NCBI GenBank assembly: GCA_003157175.1
Contig: PMIQ01000186.1
Coordinates: forward strand, 3,895-11,147
Direction of reading: 5' to 3'
DNA: 7,253 nucleotides
Origin: Chloroflexota bacterium
GTDB taxonomy: Bacteria > Chloroflexota > Limnocylindria > Limnocylindrales > CSP1-4
Each line of letters begins with the position of its first letter. The first letter of the stretch is position 1. This document shows positions 1 to 6,913 of this stretch, piece by piece. Under the pieces are notes generated by a model, which had not been told where the DNA came from, made no database searches, and saw only the letters and a list, made by a program, of their open reading frames with translations. The translations under genes were made by a program, and so were the position numbers.

Positions 1-1
1 C

Positions 2-268
2 GAGGCCCAGGTCTGGGCCGTGCTCGTGGATCGGCTGCACGCGCGCGTGCGCGCGCTCGAAGATACCGGGTCGGAAGTTGCCGCGGCGGAAGTTGCCGCG
101 GGGCCCCGCACCCTCGTGGGCGCCCAGCCCGAGCCGCCGACGCCGGCGGCCGGGGCGCTGCTCCGCGCGGTGGCCGCTCATGAGCTCGATCCCTATGCCG
201 CCGCCGATGCCATCCTGGATCGTCTCGTCGGCGACGCCTCCGGATCCGGCGAGGCGCGCGCGAGGTAG
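2..268 (+). CDS. C-terminal end of a MeaB/ArgK-like P-loop GTPase (5' truncated)
   Basis: The frame is open from base 2 to the TAG at 266-268, giving about 88 residues of a protein whose start lies outside the window. The visible part is a helical tail. It begins EAQVWAVLVDRLHARVRALE, passes through an Ala/Glu/Pro-rich linker, and has a final helix containing HELDPYAAADAILDRLVGD. The DPYxAAD segment followed by a Leu-rich helix close to the C-terminus is what I associate with MeaB/ArgK (LAO/AO transport ATPase family, human MMAA). These GTPases load and protect the adenosylcobalamin-dependent methylmalonyl-CoA mutase in the cytoplasm. The GTP-binding motifs lie upstream and cannot be seen, so the family call rests on the tail alone. 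The stop codon sits at the edge of a long inverted repeat shared with the convergent kinase gene. No Shine-Dalgarno sequence or start belongs to this fragment; internal GTGs such as the one at 20 are not likely starts. Confidence 0.6.
   Translation, partial: EAQVWAVLVDRLHARVRALEDTGSEVAAAEVAAGPRTLVGAQPEPPTPAAGALLRAVAAHELDPYAAADAILDRLVGDASGSGEARAR
72..101 (+). repeat. 15-bp exact tandem duplication inside the MeaB-like gene
   Basis: The 15-mer CGGAAGTTGCCGCGG occurs twice back to back, at 72-86 and 87-101. It is in frame and gives the protein repeat EVAAAEVAA in the linker before the last helix. It looks like a simple replication-slippage duplication in a flexible region. Confidence 0.85.
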
Positions 269-369
269 CCGCGCAGGCGGACGAGCGGCGGGGCGGGCGA
301 TGTGGCCCGGCGGGCGGGTGGCCGAGAGCCCGGCGCTAGCGGCCCTGCCGCTCGTCCGCCTGCGCGGCT
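267..369. repeat. Long inverted repeat at the convergent 3' ends; candidate bidirectional terminator
   Basis: The arm at 267-289 is the exact reverse complement of the arm at 347-369 (23 of 23 bases). After a G-T wobble at 290/346 the pairing continues through 291-294 with 342-345, giving a 28-bp stem with a 47-base loop (295-341). The left arm starts inside the stop codon of the MeaB-like gene. The right arm lies in the last codons of the kinase, encoding residues SAAQADERQ before the TAG at 336-338. RNA from either strand would form the same very stable GC-rich hairpin. Neither side has a T-tract, so it is not a classic intrinsic terminator. Termination or 3'-end protection of both convergent transcripts is my inference from its place. 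Confidence 0.85.
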
Positions 370-3300
370 GAGATCGCTTCGCGCACGACCCGGATGACCG
401 CGTCGATGTCGAACGGCTTGGCGAGCAGCCTGATGCCGCGTTGGGTGGCGAAGCCCCGCAGGTCCGGGTTCAGCACGTCGCCGCTCATGAACACGGCGCG
501 TTTGGCCAGCTCCGGCCGGAACTCGATCGCGGCGTCGTAGAACTCGGTGCCGCTCATTCCGGCCATGCGGTGATCGATCAGCATCACGTCGTAGGTCGTG
601 TCGCGGAGACCCTCGAGAGCCTGGGCGCCGTCCTGGTACGGGTCGCAGTCCATGCCGGACGCGGCGAGGACCTTCTTGAGGAAGGCCCGGATCGAAGGCT
701 CGTCGTCGAGCGCCAGAATTCGCAGCCGAGCGACCGGTACAGCAGCGGTCTCGCCGGCCGGCGCCAGTGGCGCAGACGAGGCAGCCGGGGCCGCGGGCGC
801 TCGGGCGGGAGCGGCCGGTGCCGCGGGCGGCGCGTCAGGAGAGGCGGTCGGCATTCCGGACGCGGTTGCTGGCGCGATCTGGTCCGGCTGTGTCGCAGCC
901 GGATCGGCGGCGCGATGGACGCGGGTCGTTGCCGCGGACAGGCGAGCGCCCCCGGGCGACGAGCCTTCAGACGCTGGCGCGCCATGTCCGCGCCTGGCCG
1001 CTTTCGGCTGGCGCTCCGGGTCGGCTCCCGCCGGCTCGACCCCTGCCGATTCTCCGCTCGCCGGCGCCTCATCCCCGGTTTGGGCGGCGCGTCCGGTGCC
1101 CGCGTCAAGCGCCGCCGGCTGCCGTTCATTGATCGTCTTGGCCCGAACGGGCAGCTCGATCATGAAGCAGGCGCCCAGATTGCCCGGGCCCGGCTCGTAC
1201 CAGAGACGACCGTCGTGCGCGGCGACGATGCCGAACGAAACGGACAATCCCAGCCCGGTCCCTTCGCCCGGCTGTTTGGTGGTGAAGAACGGATCGAACA
1301 GCCTCCCGCGAGCAGCTTCGGGGACGCCCGGTCCGTCGTCGCGAATGGTCATTCGGACACGCTGCTGGTCGTCGGCCAGCTTCTCGGCCTTGGGGCCGCC
1401 CGGGCTCCGGCTGGTTTCGACGGCGGCGGCGGTCACCCACAGATGTGCCTGGGCGGCCCGCTCGGGAGTCCGGAAAGCCTGAATGGCGTTGATCGTGAGG
1501 TTCAGGAGGACCTGCTGCATCTGCGCGCGGTCGAGATCCACCTCGGGCAGATCCTCGGGTATGTCGACCTCTACCTGAACCCGATTCGTGCTCAGGGCGT
1601 AGGACTGCAGCTCGAGGACGCTCCGAACCAGAATGGCGATGCTCGTTTGCCGGCGTTCTGGCGGGCGCTGGCGGGCGAAGTCCAGCAACCCCTGGACGAT
1701 GCGCCGGGTCCGGTCCGCCTCCTGGACCAGCAGGCCGGCATCGTGTTTCATGTCGTCGGGAAGCCGCGGGTCGCCGCGCATCAGCTGGCTGAACGCGATG
1801 ATCGCCGCCAGGGGGTTGTTGAGCTCATGGGCCACGCCGGATACGAGCTGGCCAATCGCCTCCATCTTCTGGGCCTGCAGGAGTTCGCTGGTGAGGCGCT
1901 CCTGGTCCGAAAGATCGCGCACGAGCGAGAGGAAGCGCCGCTGGCCGCCCAGCTCGACAACCCGAACCTCCACTTCGACGGGGAACTCGGAGCCGTCGGG
2001 CCGGTGTCCGTGGTCGCCGAACGTGCCCCTGCCCTGGGCCCAGACGATCTGGCGGCGGCGAGCCATCTCTCGCTCGTCGGCTGAGATAAATTGGCCGAAG
2101 TAGCGGCCCAGGACGGCGCCGCGGTTGACGCGGTACAGCCGAACCGCGGCCTCGTTGGTGTCGAGCACCGTGCCGTCGAGCGCGGTCACGAAGAGCGCGT
2201 CGGGCGACTCCTCGAAGAGGGTCCTATATCGCTCCTCGGACGAAACGAGGCGTTCGCGCAGGCGGAAGTTGGCCAGGGCGATGCCGCCGATCCGCGCCAC
2301 CGAATCCAGGGCCGCCTCGTCGACGGGCAGGGCATCGGTAGTCTGCTCGAAGAAGCACAGCAGCGCCCCGGCCAGCTCCTCACCGGTGCGGATCGGGATC
2401 GCGCCGAACGACTTGAAGCCCGCCGCCCGCGCCAGCGGCAGGACTCGCTCGTTGACCTGAGCGGTGACGAAGTCCCCCAGGACACTGCCTCCGCCGGAAA
2501 GCAGGGTGGTTCCGCCCGGGGCCTCCTTCGCGGGCACGCCCTTGAGCCACTGCCGGAGGGCGCCGGTTTCGCCGGCCACGGCATGTATATCGAAGTGGTG
2601 CCCGGGCTCGATGAGCAGGTAGCAGACGCCGACCGCGCCGAGTGCCTCGCGGACCAGGCTCACGGTTCGGTGGGCCAGCTCCTCGAAGGAGCTGGCCTCC
2701 TCGCCGATCCGGGTCAGCTCGTCGAGGGTGTCGAGGCGATGACCCAGGGCTCGCTGCGCCGCGGCGCGGTGGAGCAGCTCGGAGCGCAGCCGGAAGTTGG
2801 CCAGCCCGATGCTGCAGATGCGGGCGATCGGCTCGAGGAAGTGGTCGTCAAACTGCTCCACCCGCGGCGAAGCCGACCACTCCAGATGCAGCACGCCGGC
2901 GAGCCGCTCGTCGACCCGCAGGGGCAGCACGGCCTGGGCACCGGCGACCCCTCCGCCGCCCTCGGCGCCGAGGGCGGTCTGCCCGCCTCTCGAAAGCCAG
3001 ACGCCTTCCTCGGACCCGAGGCGATCGAGCGGGGGCCAGTCGGCGGGAATCGTCGGCGATTCGCTCAGGGCCGCCCAGCTGCGACTCGATTGCCCGACCC
3101 AGATGATCGGGTCCACCTTGGATGTCGAAGGGTCGACCAGGATGTACCCGCCGCCGGCGGCTCCGGTGGAGACGACGACCGCCTCGATCGTTTCCTGGGC
3201 CAGGCGGGCGAGGTCGTCCGTAGAGGCCCCGAGCAATGTCAGCTCCTGGAGGGCCCGTAGCTCGGCCGTCAGGCGGCGCTCGTGCTCGGCCGCCTCGTTG

Positions 3301-5984
3301 AGGCCTTCGCTCATTCGGACGTTCGCATAGGCGATGGAGATGATCCGACCGACGGCGTCGATGGTCCGCTCATCGGCCGCGGTTACCGTCTCGCCCGATC
3401 GGCCGAAATAGCAGAGGAATGCCGCGATGACGCGGTCGCCTTCTCGGGCCGAGAAGACCGCGTACGAGGTCACGCCCGCGGCGACCATCCCCGGGACCAG
3501 CCCATCTTCCTTGGCAACATCGGACAGAATCTGATAGAAGGCGCCGCCGCCGGGTTGACTCATCAGGCGCCGCCAGAAGTGGAACTGGTCCGCGGGTCGG
3601 GCTTCCAGATCCGCTGCGATGGCGGGCGATATCTTGTGCGAGGCGACGACTCGGAAGCCTTCGCCGCTGGTCCTGACGGCCACACCGCCGTCCGCCCCGA
3701 GCGCCCCGACCACGCGCTCCAGCAGGAACAAGGCCAGGGTGTTCTCGTCGATCTCTCCCTGCGGCAGCAGCGTCAGGCCCATCAGCGTCTCGAGCTGGGC
3801 CGTCAGGCGCCGCTCCTGGTCCAGCCCTTCTTCCAGCCGCTCCATCAGCCGGGCATTCTCGAGCGCGCTGATAACCTGGGCGGCGGCCTGCAGGATGACC
3901 TCGTCGCCTGGTCGGCCCCAGGCAGGGTGGCGGGCCCCAAGAGCCAGGAAGCCGACCGATTCGTCGCGGCTGCGGAGATCGACCATGAAGCCGGTCGTAA
4001 GCCCCTCTTTGGCGAGGACCGCGGCCACCTCCGTCCCCTTTAGGAACGGCCCAACGCTCTCCAGGGCGATGACCGCACCCGGTGCCTGGAGTGCGGAGCC
4101 GAGCGCCGGGATGTCCGTGTGGCGAACGACTTCCAGCAGCTCCTCGCTGAGTCCACGACTTGCTTCGACCACCATGGGGGCGTGGCTATCGCTCCAGGTC
4201 GCGATGATCCCGACGTCGGCCATCGTGGCCTCGCAGAGGCGCTCCAGCGCCGCTTCGGCCACCTCGTGCCGGCTCCGCGCGCGCCCCGTCGCCATGGCCA
4301 GAGAGCCGAGAGCGGCCGCCTCCGCCTCCAGGTGGGCGGAGGTCGCGACCTCGCGGCTCATGGCGATAAGGCCGGCCGGTCTGTGCTGGTCGTCTCGGAA
4401 CGAGGTCAGTGACAGGTCAACGACGATGGGCCTGCCGGCGAAGCTGCCGATCCGTGGTCGATGGACGACGCGACCGTGCCAGTAGCCCATCGAAGCCGTC
4501 TCCGCCGTTGCCTCGGGGCCCATCGGCGAGCCGTCCAGGCGAAGCTGCTCGACGACCTCGTCCCTGTGGCGCCCGACGGCGTCTTCCTCCGCCAGGCCGT
4601 AGAGACGCTCGCCCGCCGGGTTGACGGCCGTGATCCGATCGTTCGCATCCGTCGTCACGATCGCGTCGGTCATCTGCTCGACGACCACGCCGCCGATGCG
4701 GGCCGATCCGGCCAGGCTCTCCCGCAGCTCGGCGTCGCGTCGCATCTTCGTGCGGGCCGAGGCGCTGCCGATCGCCATGCCCACGTGACGGCCCGTGTGT
4801 TCGAGGCGAGAGGTGTCGAGAGCGGGCGGCGGATCGCCGTCCCAGAGCAGGACCATCGCCCCGATGCGGCGATTGTCGTACCAGAGTGGAGTCGCGCGCA
4901 GGGCGCACAGTCCGAGGGCCCTGGCGCGCGCGGTCCATGGGGGCGAATGAGGGTCACCCAGATCCATCTCGAGCGGAGCCTTCATGTCCTTGACGAGCAG
5001 AGCCAGCGGCGATCGAGCCGGATCAACGCCGCCAAGAGTGGCCCGGATCGCCTCGGGCGTGCTCGTCCCGGCGACTATGGAGAATCTGTCTGCGCTGTCG
5101 AGGATCGCAATTGACGCGTCCGCGCCCCAGCTTGCGGCGATGATCTCGAGCGCCTGTTGCGCGACATCCTCGGCCCCGATCAGCTCGTCGCCCGGCCGCG
5201 CGAGAGCGGCCAGGTTGCGAAGCATGCCCTCCAGCTTCTCTTCGTCAGTCCTGTCGCGCAGTCTGGCCAGGGCATACCCGTATCCACCGGCGACCGACGT
5301 TGCGAGCGAAACGACGATCTCGGCCGGGAAGGGATCGCCCGACGCGGGCTGCACCGGAACATGGCGGACTATCGAACCAGATGCCAGCAACTCGCTGTGA
5401 GCGGCCTCGGTGTCGGCATCCGTTCGCCCGACCAGGAAGGCCACGATCGTCTTGCCAATCAGGTCCTTCGGCGAAGTGCGAAGAATGGCCGCGCCCAGTT
5501 CGTTGGCGTCGACGATGACGCTGTCGAGGTTCACCAGGAAGAGCGCCTCGGGGGAGTTGAGGAAGAGGTCGCGGTACGGCAGCTGCGCCGCCTCCGGACC
5601 CGATACCGCCCGATCGGGACCCTGGCCGTCCCAGAACAAGGCGGCCACGCCCGGCTTGCCTTCGAACTCCGGCAGACCGATGGGCTGGATGTGGGCACGG
5701 AGCCATTTCGAGTGGCCATCGCGGGTTCGCACGTTGATCTGACCCTGCCAGCCGCCCAGCTGGAGAATCTCCACGGGGAGCGTGGCCCCGCCAGAGTCAT
5801 CGCCGCGAATGAGGGTCAGACAGTCGACCCAGGGTGTTCCCAGGGCGTCGGCGGCGGGGACGCCGAGGATCCGCACGGCGTCGTCGTTCCAGAGCACGAC
5901 CAGACCGCCCGGATCGACGATCGCCAACCCTGCGCCGAGGTGCTCCAGGAGCCTGAGGTCATGTCCGGCCAAAGCCTGTGCCAC
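336..5984 (-). CDS. Giant soluble multi-sensor hybrid histidine kinase (4 PAS, 5 GAF, HisKA, HATPase, receiver)
   Basis: This 1,882-residue cytosolic sensor kinase would autophosphorylate on His and pass the phosphate to its own C-terminal receiver. Approximate domains are: PAS 10-120; PAS 135-245; GAF 262-412; PAS 430-550; four GAFs at about 560-715, 735-890, 915-1070 and 1090-1240; PAS 1246-1365; HisKA with H-box HELNNPLAAI (His1386); HATPase_c with N-box Asn1499, G1 box DDGPGVP (1549-1555), F-box DPFFTTK and G2 box GEGTGLGLS; an Ala/Pro-rich linker 1613-1754; and REC 1757-1875. The receiver is intact: acidic pair Asp1760/Asp1761, phosphoacceptor Asp1804, Ser1834 and Lys1856, with CheY-like spacing. 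The H-box and the LLDFAR helix after it resemble NtrB-type kinases. No signal peptide or transmembrane helix is visible, so the input is probably intracellular; the ligands cannot be read from the sequence. Coiled-coil connectors (e.g. ERRLTAQLETL, ERRLTAELRAL) join the GAFs. The GTG at 5984 is the only usual start between the upstream stop (6045-6047) and the first PAS, but its ribosome binding site is weak. No partner regulator or Hpt gene is adjacent. Confidence 0.93.
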   Translation of the reverse strand: MAQALAGHDLRLLEHLGAGLAIVDPGGLVVLWNDDAVRILGVPAADALGTPWVDCLTLIRGDDSGGATLPVEILQLGGWQGQINVRTRDGHSKWLRAHIQPIGLPEFEGKPGVAALFWDGQGPDRAVSGPEAAQLPYRDLFLNSPEALFLVNLDSVIVDANELGAAILRTSPKDLIGKTIVAFLVGRTDADTEAAHSELLASGSIVRHVPVQPASGDPFPAEIVVSLATSVAGGYGYALARLRDRTDEEKLEGMLRNLAALARPGDELIGAEDVAQQALEIIAASWGADASIAILDSADRFSIVAGTSTPEAIRATLGGVDPARSPLALLVKDMKAPLEMDLGDPHSPPWTARARALGLCALRATPLWYDNRRIGAMVLLWDGDPPPALDTSRLEHTGRHVGMAIGSASARTKMRRDAELRESLAGSARIGGVVVEQMTDAIVTTDANDRITAVNPAGERLYGLAEEDAVGRHRDEVVEQLRLDGSPMGPEATAETASMGYWHGRVVHRPRIGSFAGRPIVVDLSLTSFRDDQHRPAGLIAMSREVATSAHLEAEAAALGSLAMATGRARSRHEVAEAALERLCEATMADVGIIATWSDSHAPMVVEASRGLSEELLEVVRHTDIPALGSALQAPGAVIALESVGPFLKGTEVAAVLAKEGLTTGFMVDLRSRDESVGFLALGARHPAWGRPGDEVILQAAAQVISALENARLMERLEEGLDQERRLTAQLETLMGLTLLPQGEIDENTLALFLLERVVGALGADGGVAVRTSGEGFRVVASHKISPAIAADLEARPADQFHFWRRLMSQPGGGAFYQILSDVAKEDGLVPGMVAAGVTSYAVFSAREGDRVIAAFLCYFGRSGETVTAADERTIDAVGRIISIAYANVRMSEGLNEAAEHERRLTAELRALQELTLLGASTDDLARLAQETIEAVVVSTGAAGGGYILVDPSTSKVDPIIWVGQSSRSWAALSESPTIPADWPPLDRLGSEEGVWLSRGGQTALGAEGGGGVAGAQAVLPLRVDERLAGVLHLEWSASPRVEQFDDHFLEPIARICSIGLANFRLRSELLHRAAAQRALGHRLDTLDELTRIGEEASSFEELAHRTVSLVREALGAVGVCYLLIEPGHHFDIHAVAGETGALRQWLKGVPAKEAPGGTTLLSGGGSVLGDFVTAQVNERVLPLARAAGFKSFGAIPIRTGEELAGALLCFFEQTTDALPVDEAALDSVARIGGIALANFRLRERLVSSEERYRTLFEESPDALFVTALDGTVLDTNEAAVRLYRVNRGAVLGRYFGQFISADEREMARRRQIVWAQGRGTFGDHGHRPDGSEFPVEVEVRVVELGGQRRFLSLVRDLSDQERLTSELLQAQKMEAIGQLVSGVAHELNNPLAAIIAFSQLMRGDPRLPDDMKHDAGLLVQEADRTRRIVQGLLDFARQRPPERRQTSIAILVRSVLELQSYALSTNRVQVEVDIPEDLPEVDLDRAQMQQVLLNLTINAIQAFRTPERAAQAHLWVTAAAVETSRSPGGPKAEKLADDQQRVRMTIRDDGPGVPEAARGRLFDPFFTTKQPGEGTGLGLSVSFGIVAAHDGRLWYEPGPGNLGACFMIELPVRAKTINERQPAALDAGTGRAAQTGDEAPASGESAGVEPAGADPERQPKAARRGHGAPASEGSSPGGARLSAATTRVHRAADPAATQPDQIAPATASGMPTASPDAPPAAPAAPARAPAAPAASSAPLAPAGETAAVPVARLRILALDDEPSIRAFLKKVLAASGMDCDPYQDGAQALEGLRDTTYDVMLIDHRMAGMSGTEFYDAAIEFRPELAKRAVFMSGDVLNPDLRGFATQRGIRLLAKPFDIDAVIRVVREAISAAQADERQGR

Positions 5985-6019
5985 GTTCTGTCGTCCCGGG
6001 CGCGACTGTCCCTCCGAAC

Positions 6020-6046
6020 TTACGTCGGGGCCTGCATCGTCCTCCT
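6020..6046 (-). other. Five-codon ORF with strong Shine-Dalgarno upstream of the kinase; possible leader peptide
   Basis: On the minus strand AGGAGG (6041-6046) lies three bases before an ATG (6035-6037) that opens the ORF MQAPT and stops at TAA (6020-6022). This is the best ribosome binding site in the region. It is not in the kinase frame, and the kinase GTG follows 35 bases after the TAA. It could be a translated leader that sets kinase translation by reinitiation. It could also be the true kinase start, separated from the gene by a one-base indel in the sequence or genome. Three bases of spacing is shorter than usual, so chance is also possible. Confidence 0.35.
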
Positions 6047-6074
6047 ATCGTAGCCCCGCCGACGTCCTGTCTGT
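6047..6074 (-). promoter_or_regulatory. Weak candidate promoter for the kinase
   Basis: On the minus strand CAGACA (6069-6074, four of six matches to TTGACA) is followed after 16 bases by TACGAT (6047-6052, four of six matches to TATAAT), directly before the AGGAGG of the short leader ORF. Position and spacing fit a promoter for the kinase. Two weak hexamers in GC-rich DNA are slender evidence. Confidence 0.22.
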
Positions 6075-6204
6075 AGGCATCGAGGGTCCCGATAGGAAGT
6101 AGTCAGTTCTGATGATGCCGGTGCAGGCGCGCCAGCCTTACCCGCTCCCGGCCCGACGGCACGCTGTCCTGAGGCACGAGCGGTACCCGAGGCGCCGGTT
6201 GCTG

Positions 6205-6210
6205 TATCCT
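6205..6210 (+). promoter_or_regulatory. Candidate -10 element of the tRNA-Lys gene
   Basis: TATCCT matches TATAAT at four of six positions. It ends 10 bases before the first base of the mature tRNA, which suits initiation a few bases upstream of the 5' end. No convincing -35 hexamer lies 16-18 bases further upstream. Confidence 0.4.
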
Positions 6211-6220
6211 TCGCGGCCGT

Positions 6221-6295
6221 GGGCCCGTAGCTCAACGGTAGAGCATCTGACTCTTAATCAGAGGGTTCTGGGTTCGAATCCCAGCGGGCTCACCA
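6221..6295 (+). tRNA. tRNA-Lys (anticodon CTT), with encoded CCA
   Basis: All four arms fold. The acceptor GGGCCCG (6221-6227) pairs with CGGGCTC (6285-6291), with one G-U at the second pair. The D stem is GCTC/GAGC (6230-6233/6241-6244), with loop AACGGTA. The anticodon stem TCTGA/TCAGA (6246-6250/6258-6262) carries the loop CTCTTAA, placing anticodon CTT at 6253-6255, which reads AAG (lysine). The variable region is GGGTT. The T stem CTGGG/CCCAG (6268-6272/6280-6284) carries the loop TTCGAAT. The discriminator is A (6292), as usual for bacterial tRNA-Lys, and CCA (6293-6295) is genomically encoded. No intron or insertion is present, so it should be functional. It is transcribed away from the kinase and appears to be a single-gene unit. 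Confidence 0.97.
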
Positions 6296-6312
6296 GATCC
6301 TGAGCGTCAAGT

Positions 6313-6349
6313 GACCCCTTCCGGATTTTCGGGAGGGGTCGCCTTTATT
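6313..6349 (+). terminator. Intrinsic-type terminator downstream of tRNA-Lys
   Basis: GACCCCTTCCG (6313-6323) pairs with CGGGAGGGGTC (6330-6340). The stem is 11 bp with one T-G wobble around a GATTTT loop, and GCCTTTATT follows (6341-6349). It lies 17 bases after the tRNA CCA end and faces the tRNA direction. The T-run is short and interrupted by an A. The GGDEF remnant on the other strand stops at 6345, so the hairpin also lies directly behind that coding remnant, though without a T-run on that side. Confidence 0.75.
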
Positions 6350-6530
6350 CCGCGATGGCGATGCGGTCGCGGCCGTCGCGCTTGGCCGAGTAGAGGGCGC
6401 CGTCGGCGCGCTCGAAGAGGCTTTCAGGCGTGTCGTCGCGGGAGGCCAGCGAGCCACCGGCCGAGACCTGGACCTTCAGCCGCAGAGGGCTCGCTTCGCC
6501 GGCCTCATCCGGGCTCTGGACCCTTAGTGC
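6345..6530 (-). pseudogene. C-terminal remnant of a GGDEF (diguanylate cyclase) domain protein
   Basis: The last roughly 60 residues before the TAA at 6345-6347 read VSAGGSLASRDDTPESLFERADGALYSAKRDGRDRIAIAE at their end (as VSAGGSLASRDD, then TPESLFERADGALYSAKRDG, then RDRIAIAE). ADxALYxAKxxGRxR, preceded by a (T/V)S-(I/A)G strand, is the standard end of a GGDEF domain, which makes cyclic di-GMP from two GTP. The frame stays open upstream to an ATG at 6875, but residues encoded before about 6530 do not look like a GGDEF domain. The GG(D/E)EF signature, the substrate site and the N-terminal half are all missing. Third positions are strongly G/C in the tail, as in real coding DNA here. I read it as a 5'-deleted, inactive fragment. 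The 5' boundary is approximate. Confidence 0.65.
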
Positions 6531-6755
6531 CGCGACGACACGGCCCAGCTCATCGACGGCGTGCAGGCATCGGCTCGTGCCTGGCTGAAGACCCGCCGGC
6601 GCGCACCGTGGCAGCCCGCGATCGGCGTCGGAGACCTGGCGCCCGCGGTCGAGGAAGGGCCCCGTCAGCTCTGGCCGCGGACCAGCGTCTTCTGGGGCGC
6701 CATCCTCGACGAGACCGATCGCCGCGAGCTCACACTGACCCGCCAGATCCACTGA
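6528..6755 (+). pseudogene. Unrecognised C-terminal coding remnant
   Basis: This frame is open from just after a TAG at 6525-6527 to the TGA at 6753-6755, about 75 residues. It includes SARAWLKTRRRAPWQPAIGV, then GDLAPAVEEGPRQLWPRTSV, then FWGAILDETDRRELTLTRQI. Codon third positions are nearly all G/C and the composition is balanced, rich in Trp, Leu and Asp/Glu, unlike the Arg/Pro-rich chance frames around it. I therefore think it is former or present coding sequence. There is no ATG and no Shine-Dalgarno sequence before the only plausible start (GTG at 6561). The frame meets the GGDEF remnant head to head at its 5' edge, which points to the C-terminal end of a gene cut by a rearrangement. 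I do not recognise the family. A short intact gene starting at 6561 is the alternative. Confidence 0.35.
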
Positions 6756-6880
6756 TCCTCGATCAGCCGGCGTCCGCCGCGGAGGTGGCGTATCCGGGCT
6801 GGGCGCGTCCGATTGGTCGGGCATGGGAGCCCTGCTAGAGAAGTTTGATTGCAGAAAAGTAAGCAGCGCAGGCATCCTCG

Positions 6881-6913
6881 TCTGCCACGTACCTGGCAGA
6901 AGTCACTTGGCAG
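6881..6913. repeat. 7-bp palindrome with an extra half-site; possible operator
   Basis: TCTGCCA (6881-6887) and TGGCAGA (6894-6900) are exact reverse complements separated by six bases. The half-site core TGGCAG recurs at 6908-6913, fourteen bases after its first copy. Dyad symmetry plus a third half-site in an AT-richer intergenic island suits a dimeric regulator binding site about 130 bases upstream of the J-domain gene. A small RNA hairpin or chance are alternatives. Confidence 0.4.

Noticed and set aside
441..2084. A 547-codon open frame on the plus strand.
   Set aside because: It is exactly antisense to the HisKA/HATPase/REC part of the kinase, has Arg/Gly/Ala-rich low-complexity content, and matches no family. 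Long antisense frames are expected in GC-rich genes with strong third-position bias.
2091..3260. A 389-codon plus-strand frame, and other plus-strand frames at 3282-4043, 3619-4485, 4461-5114 and 5157-6053.
   Set aside because: All lie opposite the kinase, whose domains and motifs are continuous in the minus frame. These are mirror frames of coding DNA.
6020..6235. A 71-residue minus-strand ORF upstream of the kinase.
   Set aside because: It overlaps the tRNA promoter region and the tRNA 5' end and has no family resemblance. Only its last codons (MQAPT) have a ribosome binding site and are discussed as a mini-leader.
6221..6295. tRNA-Lys as an active attachment site of an integrated element.
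   Set aside because: No direct repeat of the tRNA 3' end and no integrase are visible in the window.
6112..6303. A plus-strand ORF covering the tRNA.
   Set aside because: It reads through the whole tRNA-Lys gene, which is certain from its fold.
6345..6875. An intact 176-residue minus-strand gene.
   Set aside because: Only the last third resembles a known domain (GGDEF tail). The rest is Arg/Pro/Asp-rich and lies opposite a better coding frame, so a full gene is not supported.
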